Below, piece after piece: positions 1 to 7,749 of a DNA stretch of 64,000 nt. The stretch covers positions 40,374 to 104,373 of the forward strand of contig SVDN01000008.1 in NCBI GenBank assembly GCA_015057825.1. Direction: 5' to 3'. This stretch comes from Lachnospiraceae bacterium. GTDB lineage: Bacteria > Bacillota > Clostridia > Lachnospirales > Lachnospiraceae. Under the pieces are notes generated by a model, which was not told where the DNA came from, did no database searches, and was given only the letters and a program-made list of their open reading frames with translations. A program made the translations under genes and the position numbers. Each line of letters begins with the position of its first letter. Position 1 is the first letter of the stretch.

Positions 1-530
1 TTGTTGAAAAAGACGGAGGAGATTTTTCAAAAGTAAATCTTATACCGGAATATGTAACGGACGAAGCCGCAGCATTACAGCAAGATATCGATGCCATCTG
101 GGTTTACTACGGTTGGGCAGGAATCGCTTGCAATCTTGCGGGTCTTGATACGGATTACTGGAACTTTACGGATATCGATAAAGTATTTGATTATTACAGC
201 CCTGTTATCGTTGCAAACAACGACTTCCTTGAAGCGCATGGCAATATTGCAAAAGATTTCCTTGATGCAACAAAAAAAGGCTATGAGTATGCGGTTGAAA
301 ATCCTGAAGATGCAGCTAAAATTCTTTGCAATGCCGTTACTGAGCTTGATGCAAATTTGGTTATGGAAAGCCAGAAGTGGATTTCAGGTCAATATAAAGC
401 AGAAGTCACTCAGTGGGGATATATCGATCAAAATCGTTGGGATGCATTTTATTCATGGTTATACGAAAACAATCTTTGCGATAAAATCGAAGCGGGCTTT
501 GGCTTCACAAATGAGTATTTGTCAAAATAA
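1..530 (+). CDS. ABC transporter substrate-binding protein, NMT1/THI5-like (5' truncated by window)
   Basis: The reading frame open from base 3 gives about 175 residues and a TAA at 528-530; the N-terminus lies outside the window. The translation is rich in Trp, Tyr and Asp (IWVYYGWAGIAC, WGYIDQNRWDAFYSWLYE), which resembles the C-terminal lobe of NMT1/THI5-like periplasmic-binding proteins that capture thiamine pyrimidine precursors or related small ligands. It ends 31 bases before an ABC ATPase of the NitT/TauT/thiamine class, so both should belong to one importer operon whose permease would be upstream. The ligand is inferred from family resemblance only. An open frame shifted by one base (91-534) overlaps it but has low-complexity shadow composition. 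Confidence 0.75.
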   Translation, partial: VEKDGGDFSKVNLIPEYVTDEAAALQQDIDAIWVYYGWAGIACNLAGLDTDYWNFTDIDKVFDYYSPVIVANNDFLEAHGNIAKDFLDATKKGYEYAVENPEDAAKILCNAVTELDANLVMESQKWISGQYKAEVTQWGYIDQNRWDAFYSWLYENNLCDKIEAGFGFTNEYLSK

Positions 531-561
531 TTGAAATAAACATTTTTTGAGGAAATTTTAG

Positions 562-1317
562 ATGATATTAAAAGCGGAACATATTTCAAAATCCTTTGGT
601 GAAAAGAAAATATTGGATGATATATCGATTTGTTTAAATGAAGGCGAAATTGTTTGCATTTTGGGAACAAGCGGTGTAGGTAAAAGTACGCTTTTTAACA
701 TCATATCCGGACTTTCAAAGCCCGACGAAGGATGTGTATCTCTTAAAAATGACGGATGCAAAGATGACGCTTTTTGCGATATTACGGGAAAATCCGGAAA
801 TATAAGTTACATGCTTCAAAAGGACTTGTTGTTGGAGCATAAAAGCGTTATTGATAATGTTTGTCTTCCTTTGCTTATTCAAGGTGTTAAAAAAGAGGAG
901 GCTAAAACTAAGGCTTTACCTCTGTTTGACAGATTTAATTTGAATGGTATGGAAGATAAGTTTCCGGCGCAGCTATCCGGTGGTATGAGACAGCGTGCTG
1001 CACTTCTCAGAACCTATATGTGCGGTGATAAAGTGGCCCTTCTCGACGAGCCCTTCAGTGCTCTTGATACTTTAACACGTTCGGAAATTCATGATTGGTA
1101 TCTGCAAATAATGGATGAAATCAAGCTTTCGACGCTTTTTATTACTCATGATATCGATGAGGCGATTCTTTTATCGGACAGAATCTATATTTTGAAAGGT
1201 CGTCCCGCAAAAATTGCGGCGGAAATTGAAATATGCGAGCAAAAGCCAAGAAACGGAGACTTTTTGCTTAGTGAAGAATTCTTAAAATATAAACGTGAAA
1301 TTAAGGCCTTGTTGTAA
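562..1317 (+). CDS. ABC transporter ATP-binding protein (NitT/TauT/thiamine-precursor type)
   Basis: This 251-residue cytoplasmic ATPase should energise the importer whose binding protein ends just upstream. Walker A GTSGVGKST is at about residues 35-43, the Q-loop lies in YMLQKDLLLEH, the signature is LSGGMRQRAAL, Walker B is VALLDEPFSALD and the H-loop is in ITHDIDEA. Length and motif spacing match the single-domain NitT/SsuB/ThiZ subfamily. A GAGG Shine-Dalgarno site precedes the ATG at 562. The ligand is not shown by the ATPase; a thiamine precursor is inferred from the neighbour. Confidence 0.9.
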   Translation: MILKAEHISKSFGEKKILDDISICLNEGEIVCILGTSGVGKSTLFNIISGLSKPDEGCVSLKNDGCKDDAFCDITGKSGNISYMLQKDLLLEHKSVIDNVCLPLLIQGVKKEEAKTKALPLFDRFNLNGMEDKFPAQLSGGMRQRAALLRTYMCGDKVALLDEPFSALDTLTRSEIHDWYLQIMDEIKLSTLFITHDIDEAILLSDRIYILKGRPAKIAAEIEICEQKPRNGDFLLSEEFLKYKREIKALL

Positions 1318-1462
1318 AATTTATATTTAATGTGAACTCAATAAGCAACAGATTTGAAAAAATTGCCATTAACGATGAAACTATCCGTAAACTTGGTATA
1401 GAGGCAAGTGTTAAGTTTCCTGTGAATTTTTGATGATTGATATATTTTAAGGGGTTATATTA

Positions 1463-2407
1463 ATGAGCTTTAATATTAAACGTAAAATCTTATCTTTCTT
1501 TTTAATTTTTATAATTGCTGCATTACCTTTGTCCGGTTGTCTTGAGCAAAAAAAGGAGACAAGGGTTGGAATTGCTTGGCGAAGCGATCAAACGGCGGAA
1601 AGTTTTACGGCAACCGTAGCGGCTGTTGAAGAGGCCGGAGGGGAAGCAGTTGTTCTTGATATGGTTAAATCTAAGGATTTAAATTACGACGGTGAGAAAC
1701 TTCTTAATGCGACTCTTGATAACGGCTGTTTGTCAGAAGAAGCTGCAAATAGCATCAAATCAACTTCGTGGCAAAATTCTAATGTAAAAGAAGTAGTCGG
1801 CGACTTAGAAGCTATCGTATTTCCGGGCGGAGAAGATATAAGCCCGACTCTTATAGATGCTTATAAGGAAGAAGATGTAAAAGTTGTTGAAGGCTATAGT
1901 GCGGAAAGGGATGTATCCGACTATTTGCTTATGTCTTATTGCCTTGATAATGACTTAGCCGTTCTGGCAATTTGTCGCGGAATGCAGCTTTTATCCGTGG
2001 TTTCCGGTGCATCAATTATTAACGATATTCCGACATATTTTAATGAAATGGGAATAGAATACAACTATGAACATCGTAACGAGCCCGAAAGCCCGGGTGC
2101 CTATCGAGATTTCAGTTTTCACGATGTAAAGCTTACGGATAAAGACTCATTGCTTTACAGCCTTGTAAAAAACGATGTTATTAAAGATGTGCCTTCCTGG
2201 CATCATCAGGCTGTTAAAGATATTGAAAATACGAAGCTTAAAGTCACGGCAATCCGGAACACCTGCGGTGTGGATATGATTGAAGCCGTTGAACGCCCGG
2301 ATAAAAGCTTTGTACTGGGCTTGCAATTTCATCCTGAAATAGCAGTGGTTCGCGGCTTGGATGATTTATCGATTTGCTATTTTAAGGCAATTGTAAGCTA
2401 TGCTTAA
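1463..2407 (+). CDS. Exported lipoprotein with peptidase C26 / class-I glutamine amidotransferase fold
   Basis: The 314-residue protein starts with a lipoprotein signal: Lys/Arg-rich start, hydrophobic core, then the lipobox LSGC with Cys26 as the lipid-anchored residue. The rest matches gamma-glutamyl-gamma-aminobutyrate hydrolase (PuuD/peptidase C26): FPGGEDISP near 120, nucleophile elbow ICRGMQ with Cys171, and FHPE with His290 and Glu292. The catalytic triad is therefore intact. Most family members are cytoplasmic; this one should act outside the membrane, perhaps on gamma-glutamyl amides or peptidoglycan-derived peptides (inference). Start ATG 1463 follows AAGGGG. It stands alone between an ABC importer and a gene with its own promoter. 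Confidence 0.85.
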   Translation: MSFNIKRKILSFFLIFIIAALPLSGCLEQKKETRVGIAWRSDQTAESFTATVAAVEEAGGEAVVLDMVKSKDLNYDGEKLLNATLDNGCLSEEAANSIKSTSWQNSNVKEVVGDLEAIVFPGGEDISPTLIDAYKEEDVKVVEGYSAERDVSDYLLMSYCLDNDLAVLAICRGMQLLSVVSGASIINDIPTYFNEMGIEYNYEHRNEPESPGAYRDFSFHDVKLTDKDSLLYSLVKNDVIKDVPSWHHQAVKDIENTKLKVTAIRNTCGVDMIEAVERPDKSFVLGLQFHPEIAVVRGLDDLSICYFKAIVSYA

Positions 2408-2426
2408 GAGCATCTTAAGAGGACGG

Positions 2427-2455
2427 TTGAAAATACTGCTAAAAAATGCTATTAT
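2427..2455 (+). promoter_or_regulatory. Sigma-A type promoter before the radical SAM gene
   Basis: TTGAAA (2427-2432) and TATTAT (2450-2455) are separated by 17 bases. A 7-bp inverted repeat, CTTAAGA/TCTTAAG (2403-2419), overlaps the upstream stop codon just before the -35 box and could be an operator or a weak terminator stem. The promoter suggests that the radical SAM/DUF2344/RNase genes are transcribed independently of the lipoprotein gene. Confidence 0.6.
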
Positions 2456-2503
2456 TCTTTAACAGTTAGCTTATTTTAATTGATATTATATGGAGTATTT
2501 TTG

Positions 2504-4381
2504 ATGGCAGATTTAATGTTAAGTCATGACATTTTAATGAATATAGAACAGCCGGCCAGATATATCGGAAATGAAATAAATATGGTGGTCAAAGATCCAA
2601 ATAAGGTTGACATAAGATTCGCCATGTGTTTTCCCGATGTTTACGAAATCGGCATGAGTCACATGGGCATTCAAATTATCTATGAAATGCTTAATCGCAG
2701 GGATGATGTTTATTGCGAAAGAGTATATTCTCCTTGGACGGATTTGGATAAAATAATGAGGGATAAGAATATCCCTCTTTTTGCGCTGGAAAGCCAAGAT
2801 CCCGTAAGAGATTTTGATTTCTTGGGCATTACCATCCAGTATGAAATGTGTTATACAAACATTTTGCAGGTGCTGGATTTGGCGGGCATTTCCATCTATG
2901 CGAAGGAAAGAAAGCTAAACGAACCTTTTGTTATCGGCGGTGGTCCCTGTGCCTATAATCCGGAGCCTTTGGCGGATTTCTTTGATTTGTTTTATATCGG
3001 CGAAGGTGAGACATCTTACTATAAGCTTTTGGATGCTTACAAAGAATGGAAAAAGTCAGGCGAAAGCAGAAAAAGAATCGACTTTTTAAAGGCTGCCGCT
3101 CAGATTGAGGGCATATATGTTCCTTGCCTTTATGATGTAAAGGCTGATAAGGATGGCCGAATTCTTGATTTTAAGCCTAATTGCCCTGAGGCGCCGGAAA
3201 CAGTTAAAAAGCAGCTTGTTCATGATATGGGCGATGACTTAACCTTTTATCCTAAAAAGCCTTTGGTTTCTTTAGTTCAGGCTACTCAGGACAGGGTTTC
3301 CATTGAAATTCAGCGTGGATGCATCCGCGGCTGCAGATTTTGCCAAGCGGGCATGATTTACAGGCCGGTGCGTCAAAAGGACGTTAACGAGCTTAAAGAA
3401 CTTGCGGTGAAAATGCTTGATGCCACGGGACATGAAGAAATTTCCCTACTTTCTTTAAGTTCCAGTGATTATGAATCATTAGAAGAATTGGTTACATTTT
3501 TAATAGAGAAATATCAGGGCTCGGGAGTTAACTTGTCCCTACCGTCACTTAGAATAGATGCATTTTCTTTGGATGTTATGAGCAAGGTTCAGGATGTTAA
3601 AAAATCAAGCCTTACATTTGCTCCGGAAGCGGGAAGTCAGCGTCTCAGAAATGTTATAAACAAAGGCCTTACAAAAGAAGACATTTTGCGTGGCAGTACC
3701 GAAGCTTTCAAAGGCGGTTGGACCAAAGTTAAGCTTTATTTTATGCTCGGTCTTCCGACAGAAACGGATGAAGACAGAAGGGGAATTGCGGATTTAAGCG
3801 AAGATGTGGCAATGGCTTATTACGATAGCATTCCTCGCGAAAACCGTATCGGCAAAAAGGTACAGGTTACAGCCAGCTCCAGCTTTTTTATTCCAAAGCC
3901 TTTTACGCCCCTACAATGGGCGGGCATGCATACATATGACGAATATATGTCTATGGCAAAAACCGTCAACGATCACATGAAGGAAGTTACAAACCATAAG
4001 AGCATCAAATACAACTGGCATGATGCCAAAACCAGCGTTATTGAGGGATTTTTGGCCCGCGGCGGTCGCGATATTTCTAAGGTTATTGTTGCGGCTTACA
4101 AAAAAGGCTGTATTTACGATGCTTGGACCGAATATTTTGATTACGATAAATGGATTGAAGCAGCAAGGGAATGCGGCATCGACCTGGTGGAATATACAAT
4201 AAGAGAACGTGACATAGATGAACATCTTCCTTGGGATTTCATCGATATCGGCGTTAAAAAAAGCTTTCTTCTTAAAGAGTATGAGAATGCTTTAAATGAA
4301 AAGGTTACAAAAAACTGCAAAGAAGGCTGCAGCGGCTGCGGTGCAGGCACATTCGCAGCTGGAATTTGTCTTAAACACTAA
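2504..4381 (+). CDS. B12-binding-like radical SAM protein, TIGR03960 family
   Basis: The protein of about 625 residues has an N-terminal cobalamin-binding-like region and a central radical SAM core with CxxxCxxC (Cys273, Cys277, Cys280, in RGCIRGCRFCQ). The C-terminus adds a Cys-rich tail (CSGCGAG) that could hold a metal or cluster. Family TIGR03960 is nearly always followed by the DUF2344 protein, as here, and lies before the rplU operon in Clostridia; its reaction is not established. The start ATG 2504 is chosen because GGAG (2492-2495) sits 8 bases before it; a TTG at 2480 is in frame but has no such site. Confidence 0.92.
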   Translation: MADLMLSHDILMNIEQPARYIGNEINMVVKDPNKVDIRFAMCFPDVYEIGMSHMGIQIIYEMLNRRDDVYCERVYSPWTDLDKIMRDKNIPLFALESQDPVRDFDFLGITIQYEMCYTNILQVLDLAGISIYAKERKLNEPFVIGGGPCAYNPEPLADFFDLFYIGEGETSYYKLLDAYKEWKKSGESRKRIDFLKAAAQIEGIYVPCLYDVKADKDGRILDFKPNCPEAPETVKKQLVHDMGDDLTFYPKKPLVSLVQATQDRVSIEIQRGCIRGCRFCQAGMIYRPVRQKDVNELKELAVKMLDATGHEEISLLSLSSSDYESLEELVTFLIEKYQGSGVNLSLPSLRIDAFSLDVMSKVQDVKKSSLTFAPEAGSQRLRNVINKGLTKEDILRGSTEAFKGGWTKVKLYFMLGLPTETDEDRRGIADLSEDVAMAYYDSIPRENRIGKKVQVTASSSFFIPKPFTPLQWAGMHTYDEYMSMAKTVNDHMKEVTNHKSIKYNWHDAKTSVIEGFLARGGRDISKVIVAAYKKGCIYDAWTEYFDYDKWIEAARECGIDLVEYTIRERDIDEHLPWDFIDIGVKKSFLLKEYENALNEKVTKNCKEGCSGCGAGTFAAGICLKH

Positions 4382-4464
4382 GTTTTGTGAATAAAACAAA
4401 ATGACTTATGCTTAAAATACAGCGACTTAAACACATTAAAAATAAAATTTAGAATAAATAAAAT

Positions 4465-5310
4465 ATGAAACTCAGAATCAAATTTAAAAAATACGGAAAA
4501 ATGATTTATATTGGACATTTGGATTTGCTCAGATATTTCCAAAAGTCAATCAGACGCGCAGGCATTGATATTGCTTATTCGGAAGGCTTTTCGCCTCATC
4601 AGATTATGTCTTTTGCGGCGCCTTTGGGCGTGGGCACTTACAGCAATGCGGAATACTGCGATATCGTGGTAAACTCTGCCACAAGCGCCAAAGAAATGAT
4701 TAAAGCTCTTAACGATGTAAATGTTGAGGGCGTTGAAATAGTTAATATTACAAAGCTTGAGGATGGCGTGAAAAATGCCATGGCAACGGTTGCAAATGCT
4801 GATTATATCATCGATTGTTCGGAAAGATTCCTTACTGAAGTTGATATTAACAGAATTGATGACTTTTATAATCAGGCGGAGATTAACGTTTTTAAGAAAA
4901 CCAAAAGAAGTGCCAAAATATCGGATTTAAAGCCTATGATTAACGATATGAAAGTTATGGATATCGAAAGCATTTGCGAGACCGATGCAAGTGGTAACGA
5001 AAACTGCAGCGCAAAAGCAAAGGTTTTCTTAAGTCTTAAAACCGGAAGTGTGGCCAATCTTAAGCCTGAGCTTGTAATGGACGCATTTTGGCAATATTGC
5101 AACGGTGTCAAATACGATGAAGCTTTCTTAAAAGAGCTTGAAAACAAACAAAAAGAGATAGATCTTTTAAGGCAAAAGGGCAAAAAGGTTTTTAAATTAC
5201 AGTTTGAAGACACAAGCCCTCATATGCCGGATTATTCCATTTGTGTTACAAGAAATGAAATATACGACGAAAATATGGTTAGCTTGGATAAATTGGGCAC
5301 GGATTTTTAA
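4465..5310 (+). CDS. TIGR03936 / DUF2344 family protein, partner of the radical SAM protein
   Basis: The 281-residue protein begins with the family hallmark: a basic KxRIKFKKYGK segment, IGHLDLLRYFQKSIRRAGI, then YSEGFSPHQIMSFAAPLGVG. In many Clostridia DUF2344 is fused to, or follows, the TIGR03960 radical SAM protein, so the two probably act together, possibly on RNA or the ribosome (inference from the rplU neighbourhood). No clear Shine-Dalgarno site precedes the ATG at 4465; the 83-base gap is AT-rich. RNase E/G follows 12 bases downstream. Confidence 0.9.
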   Translation: MKLRIKFKKYGKMIYIGHLDLLRYFQKSIRRAGIDIAYSEGFSPHQIMSFAAPLGVGTYSNAEYCDIVVNSATSAKEMIKALNDVNVEGVEIVNITKLEDGVKNAMATVANADYIIDCSERFLTEVDINRIDDFYNQAEINVFKKTKRSAKISDLKPMINDMKVMDIESICETDASGNENCSAKAKVFLSLKTGSVANLKPELVMDAFWQYCNGVKYDEAFLKELENKQKEIDLLRQKGKKVFKLQFEDTSPHMPDYSICVTRNEIYDENMVSLDKLGTDF

Positions 5311-5322
5311 CAGAGGTTTAAA

Positions 5323-6498
5323 TTGCAGGGTAAATTAGTTATTACTGAATATGAAAATCGAATATTTGCCATTCTTTTTGATGAAAAGGACAATCCTCTT
5401 GAGATAAATCTGCTTGACGATGAGAACAACATTTTAGGCAATGTTTACGTTGCTAAGGTTAAAAACATCGTTAAGAACATTAATGCGGCCTTTCTTTCTT
5501 TTGACGGCGATAATCAGGGATATCTGGCATTAAATGATGTTAGAAATGCGATTTTTATCAATAATAAAAAGAATACTGATATTGTTTCCGGGGATGAGAT
5601 TTTGGTTCAGATTTCAAAAGAAGCCATAAAAGAAAAGGAGCCGGTTCTTACAACAAATATCAATGTTTCGGGGAAATATGCCGTTTTGGTTTTTAACAAA
5701 AAGGATTTAAGCATTTCCAAAAAAATTACATCGGAGAAAAGAAGAGATGAATTAAAAAGTATCTTTGTGCCCTTTATTTGCGACGAATTTAACTTCGTTG
5801 TACGCACAAATGCTGCGGATGCAAGCAATGAACAGATTGAAAAAGAGATCAAAAGCTTGATTAAAAAATGGGAAGATATAAAGGCAAGGGCCGGTCACGC
5901 AACGCCTTTTTCCCTTATTTACGGCAATACATCGCCTTACATTAAGCTTATAAAAAACAGTTACGACTTTGAGCTTTCGGAAATAGTGACGGATTTGGAA
6001 GATGTTTATAATGACATCAATGGATATTTAAAGGAAAACGAGGAAACAGCAAAAAGTATTAGATTTTATAAAGATGAATCATTAAGCCTTAATAAGCTTT
6101 TCAGATTCGAAAAGATAATAAATGATGCCTTATCCGATAAAGTATGGCTCAAATCCGGCGGATATCTGGTTATAGAGCCGACGGAAGCCTTAACGGTTAT
6201 TGACGTTAACAGCGGTAAAAATATTTCCGGCAAGGATAAGGATAAAGAAATCCTTAAATTAAATATTGAGGCGGCAACAAAAATCGCACATCAGTTGAGG
6301 CTTAGAAATCTGTCGGGCATTATTATGATTGATTTTGTAAATATGAATGATAAAGAGGCGGAAAACAAGCTTATGAGTCATTTGTCGGCGCTTTTAAACG
6401 GCGATCCGGTGCAAGCAAGCCTGGTGGATATTACCAAACTTGGGATTGTGGAAGTTACCAGAAAGAAAATCAAAAAGCCCTTGCATGAGATTGTTTAG
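5323..6498 (+). CDS. rng: Ribonuclease E/G family protein, short form without the zinc-link
   Basis: This single-strand-specific endoribonuclease of 391 residues should act in rRNA or mRNA processing. An S1-like RNA-binding domain covers about 37-105 (GNVYVAKVKNIV...AAFLSF). The catalytic DNase-I-like domain has the two metal-binding aspartates, Asp294 in TVIDVNSGK and Asp337 in IIMIDFVNM, matching Asp303 and Asp346 of E. coli RNase E. The protein stops at VTRKKIKKPLHEIV, just where the CPxC zinc-link and small domain would follow, so zinc-mediated tetramerisation is probably absent. It starts with TTG at 5323, preceded by GAGG. It is probably co-transcribed with the two upstream genes. Confidence 0.9.
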   Translation: MQGKLVITEYENRIFAILFDEKDNPLEINLLDDENNILGNVYVAKVKNIVKNINAAFLSFDGDNQGYLALNDVRNAIFINNKKNTDIVSGDEILVQISKEAIKEKEPVLTTNINVSGKYAVLVFNKKDLSISKKITSEKRRDELKSIFVPFICDEFNFVVRTNAADASNEQIEKEIKSLIKKWEDIKARAGHATPFSLIYGNTSPYIKLIKNSYDFELSEIVTDLEDVYNDINGYLKENEETAKSIRFYKDESLSLNKLFRFEKIINDALSDKVWLKSGGYLVIEPTEALTVIDVNSGKNISGKDKDKEILKLNIEAATKIAHQLRLRNLSGIIMIDFVNMNDKEAENKLMSHLSALLNGDPVQASLVDITKLGIVEVTRKKIKKPLHEIV

Positions 6499-6530
6499 TC
6501 ATGGAAAATGTTTCAAAATACAGATTTTTG

Positions 6531-6559
6531 TTGACTTTTGCTTTTTTCTATGCTAACAT
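6531..6559 (+). promoter_or_regulatory. Promoter of the rplU-prp-rpmA operon
   Basis: TTGACT (6531-6536) and TAACAT (6554-6559) lie 17 bases apart, 33 bases after the RNase gene and immediately before the L21 leader. This is a strong sigma-A match in the expected place for a ribosomal protein operon. Confidence 0.8.
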
Positions 6560-6564
6560 ACAGT

Positions 6565-6636
6565 TTGTATGCCGCACAGTGAGGTTATAAGTTGCGAGTC
6601 ACACCGAAGCTGGCGAGTATTGATTATAGGAGGTGC
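6565..6636 (+). promoter_or_regulatory. Ribosomal protein L21 leader (5'-UTR autoregulatory RNA)
   Basis: The untranslated stretch between the promoter and the rplU Shine-Dalgarno site begins GTATGCCGC and contains GCGAGTCACACCGAAGC, words I associate with the Firmicutes L21 leader upstream of rplU-prp-rpmA. The leader is thought to bind L21 and limit operon expression. A reading frame runs through it from 6592, but it has no Shine-Dalgarno site and is not part of L21. Identification is by recall of the motif and by position, not by a covariance-model search. Confidence 0.65.
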
Positions 6637-6639
6637 TAT

Positions 6640-6948
6640 ATGTACGCAGTAATAGCAACAGGTGGTAAACAATACAAAGTTTCTGAAGGCGATGTTATCA
6701 GAGTTGAAAAACTTGGTGTAGAAGCCGGAGAAAAATATGTTTTTGACCAGGTGCTTTTGGTTTCTGATTCTGATGTTAAAATCGGTAATCCTACAGTTGA
6801 AGGCGCTAAAGTTGAAGCTACGGTTATGAACGAAGGCAAAGCTAAAAAAGTTATCGTTTATAAATACAAAAGAAAAACAGGCTATCACAAGAAAAACGGT
6901 CACAGACAGCAGTATACTGAAGTTAAGATTGACAAAATCAATGCTTAA
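6640..6948 (+). CDS. rplU: 50S ribosomal protein L21
   Basis: The 102-residue protein starts [14 protein letters not shown], the standard L21 start, and ends with the basic [17 protein letters not shown] region that contacts 23S rRNA. The start is ATG 6640 behind AGGAGGTG; an in-frame start at 6592 would translate the regulatory leader. It is the first gene of the rplU-prp-rpmA unit and lies 14 bases before prp. Confidence 0.98.
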   Translation: MYAVIATGGKQYKVSEGDVIRVEKLGVEAGEKYVFDQVLLVSDSDVKIGNPTVEGAKVEATVMNEGKAKKVIVYKYKRKTGYHKKNGHRQQYTEVKIDKINA

Positions 6949-6962
6949 TTTGTTTTAAGATT

Positions 6963-7292
6963 ATGATTGAAGTTGTAATCAAAAGTGACAAAAACGGAAA
7001 TTATTCCGGTTTCAGTGTTAGCGGACATGCAGGATACGCGGAAAGCGGCAGCGATATTTATTGTTCGGCCGTGTCCACTTTGGTAATTAACACCATCAAT
7101 TCCATTGAAAAATTCACTGATAGTGAATTAAAAGTTAAATCGGATGAGAAAAGCGGTGTTATAGAAGCAAAGTTTGTATCCCAAGTATGTGATAAAGCTG
7201 AAATTTTAATGAAGTCCTTGGTGCTCGGTCTTGAAAGTGTTAAGGACGAATGTAACGGTAAATATATCAAGATATTTTTCAAGGAGGTGTAA
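6963..7292 (+). CDS. prp: Ribosomal-processing cysteine protease Prp (YsxB)
   Basis: This 109-residue protease removes the N-terminal extension of L27 in Firmicutes. The conserved [17 protein letters not shown] segment carries the catalytic His and Cys about 12 residues apart. It lies between rplU and rpmA, and the adjacent L27 has the matching extension, so enzyme and substrate are encoded side by side. The rpmA Shine-Dalgarno site lies inside the last codons of this gene, so translation is probably coupled. Confidence 0.95.
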   Translation: MIEVVIKSDKNGNYSGFSVSGHAGYAESGSDIYCSAVSTLVINTINSIEKFTDSELKVKSDEKSGVIEAKFVSQVCDKAEILMKSLVLGLESVKDECNGKYIKIFFKEV

Positions 7293-7296
7293 CCAC

Positions 7297-7581
7297 ATGA
7301 TGAATATGAATCTTCAGTTTTTTGCTCATAAAAAAGGTGTTGGTTCTACTAAGAACGGTAGAGATTCAGAAAGCAAACGTCTTGGAGCAAAAAGAGCAGA
7401 CGGTCAGTTCGTAAAGGCCGGAAACATTCTTTACAGACAGCGTGGAACTAAAATCCATCCGGGTGAAAATGTAGGCCGCGGTGGTGATGATACATTATTC
7501 GCTTTAGTAGATGGCGTAGTTAGATTCCAGAGAAAAGGTAGAGACAAAAAACAGGTTTCTGTCCTTCCTGTAGAAGACTAA
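7297..7581 (+). CDS. rpmA: 50S ribosomal protein L27 with Prp-cleaved N-terminal extension
   Basis: The protein of about 94 residues reads [18 protein letters not shown] at the N-terminus. LQFF-AHKKG is the extension and cleavage site recognised by Prp; the mature N-terminus at AHKK reaches the peptidyl-transferase centre. The start is ATG 7297 or the adjacent ATG 7300, both behind AAGGAGGTG (7281-7289); an in-frame upstream start at 7231 lies within prp and is rejected. The gene ends before a strong terminator hairpin. Confidence 0.97.
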   Translation: MMNMNLQFFAHKKGVGSTKNGRDSESKRLGAKRADGQFVKAGNILYRQRGTKIHPGENVGRGGDDTLFALVDGVVRFQRKGRDKKQVSVLPVED

Positions 7582-7602
7582 TTGATTATCAGAATGTTTA
7601 TG

Positions 7603-7645
7603 AGGCTTCAAACGAAAGTTTGAAGCCTTAAATTTTGATTTTTAT
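7603..7645 (+). terminator. Rho-independent terminator of rplU-prp-rpmA
   Basis: A perfect 11-bp stem AGGCTTCAAAC / GTTTGAAGCCT (7603-7613 and 7618-7628) closes a GAAA tetraloop and is followed by a T-rich run. It lies 21 bases after the rpmA stop. Confidence 0.9.
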
Positions 7646-7669
7646 CACTGTTTTTTTGCAAGTGTTATA

Positions 7670-7678
7670 TGATAAAAT
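7670..7678 (+). promoter_or_regulatory. Possible extended -10 promoter for obgE
   Basis: TGATAAAAT (TG at 7670-7671, TAAAAT at 7673-7678) is an extended -10 element between the rpmA terminator and obgE. No convincing -35 box is present at the right distance, so this is a weak call based on position. Confidence 0.35.
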
Positions 7679-7749
7679 AGTCTTTGAAAGATGCTTTTGT
7701 GTCTTTTTGAAGCTATTTGTTTTTATTTTATTAAATGGCAGGTTGAATT

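Noticed and set aside
91..534. 147-residue plus-strand open frame at the left edge
   Set aside because: It is shifted by one base from the frame beginning at base 3, whose translation has substrate-binding-protein character; the 91-534 product is Leu/Ile/Met-rich shadow sequence.
1332..1433. A 33-codon frame with GTG start between the ABC ATPase and the C26 lipoprotein, possibly the remnant of a longer gene
   Set aside because: No Shine-Dalgarno site and no recognisable family; the frame could be chance in a 145-base gap. Comparison with relatives would be needed.
6592..6639. Extended N-terminus of L21
   Set aside because: It lies inside the L21 leader RNA, upstream of the AGGAGG site; [14 protein letters not shown] at 6640 is the standard start.
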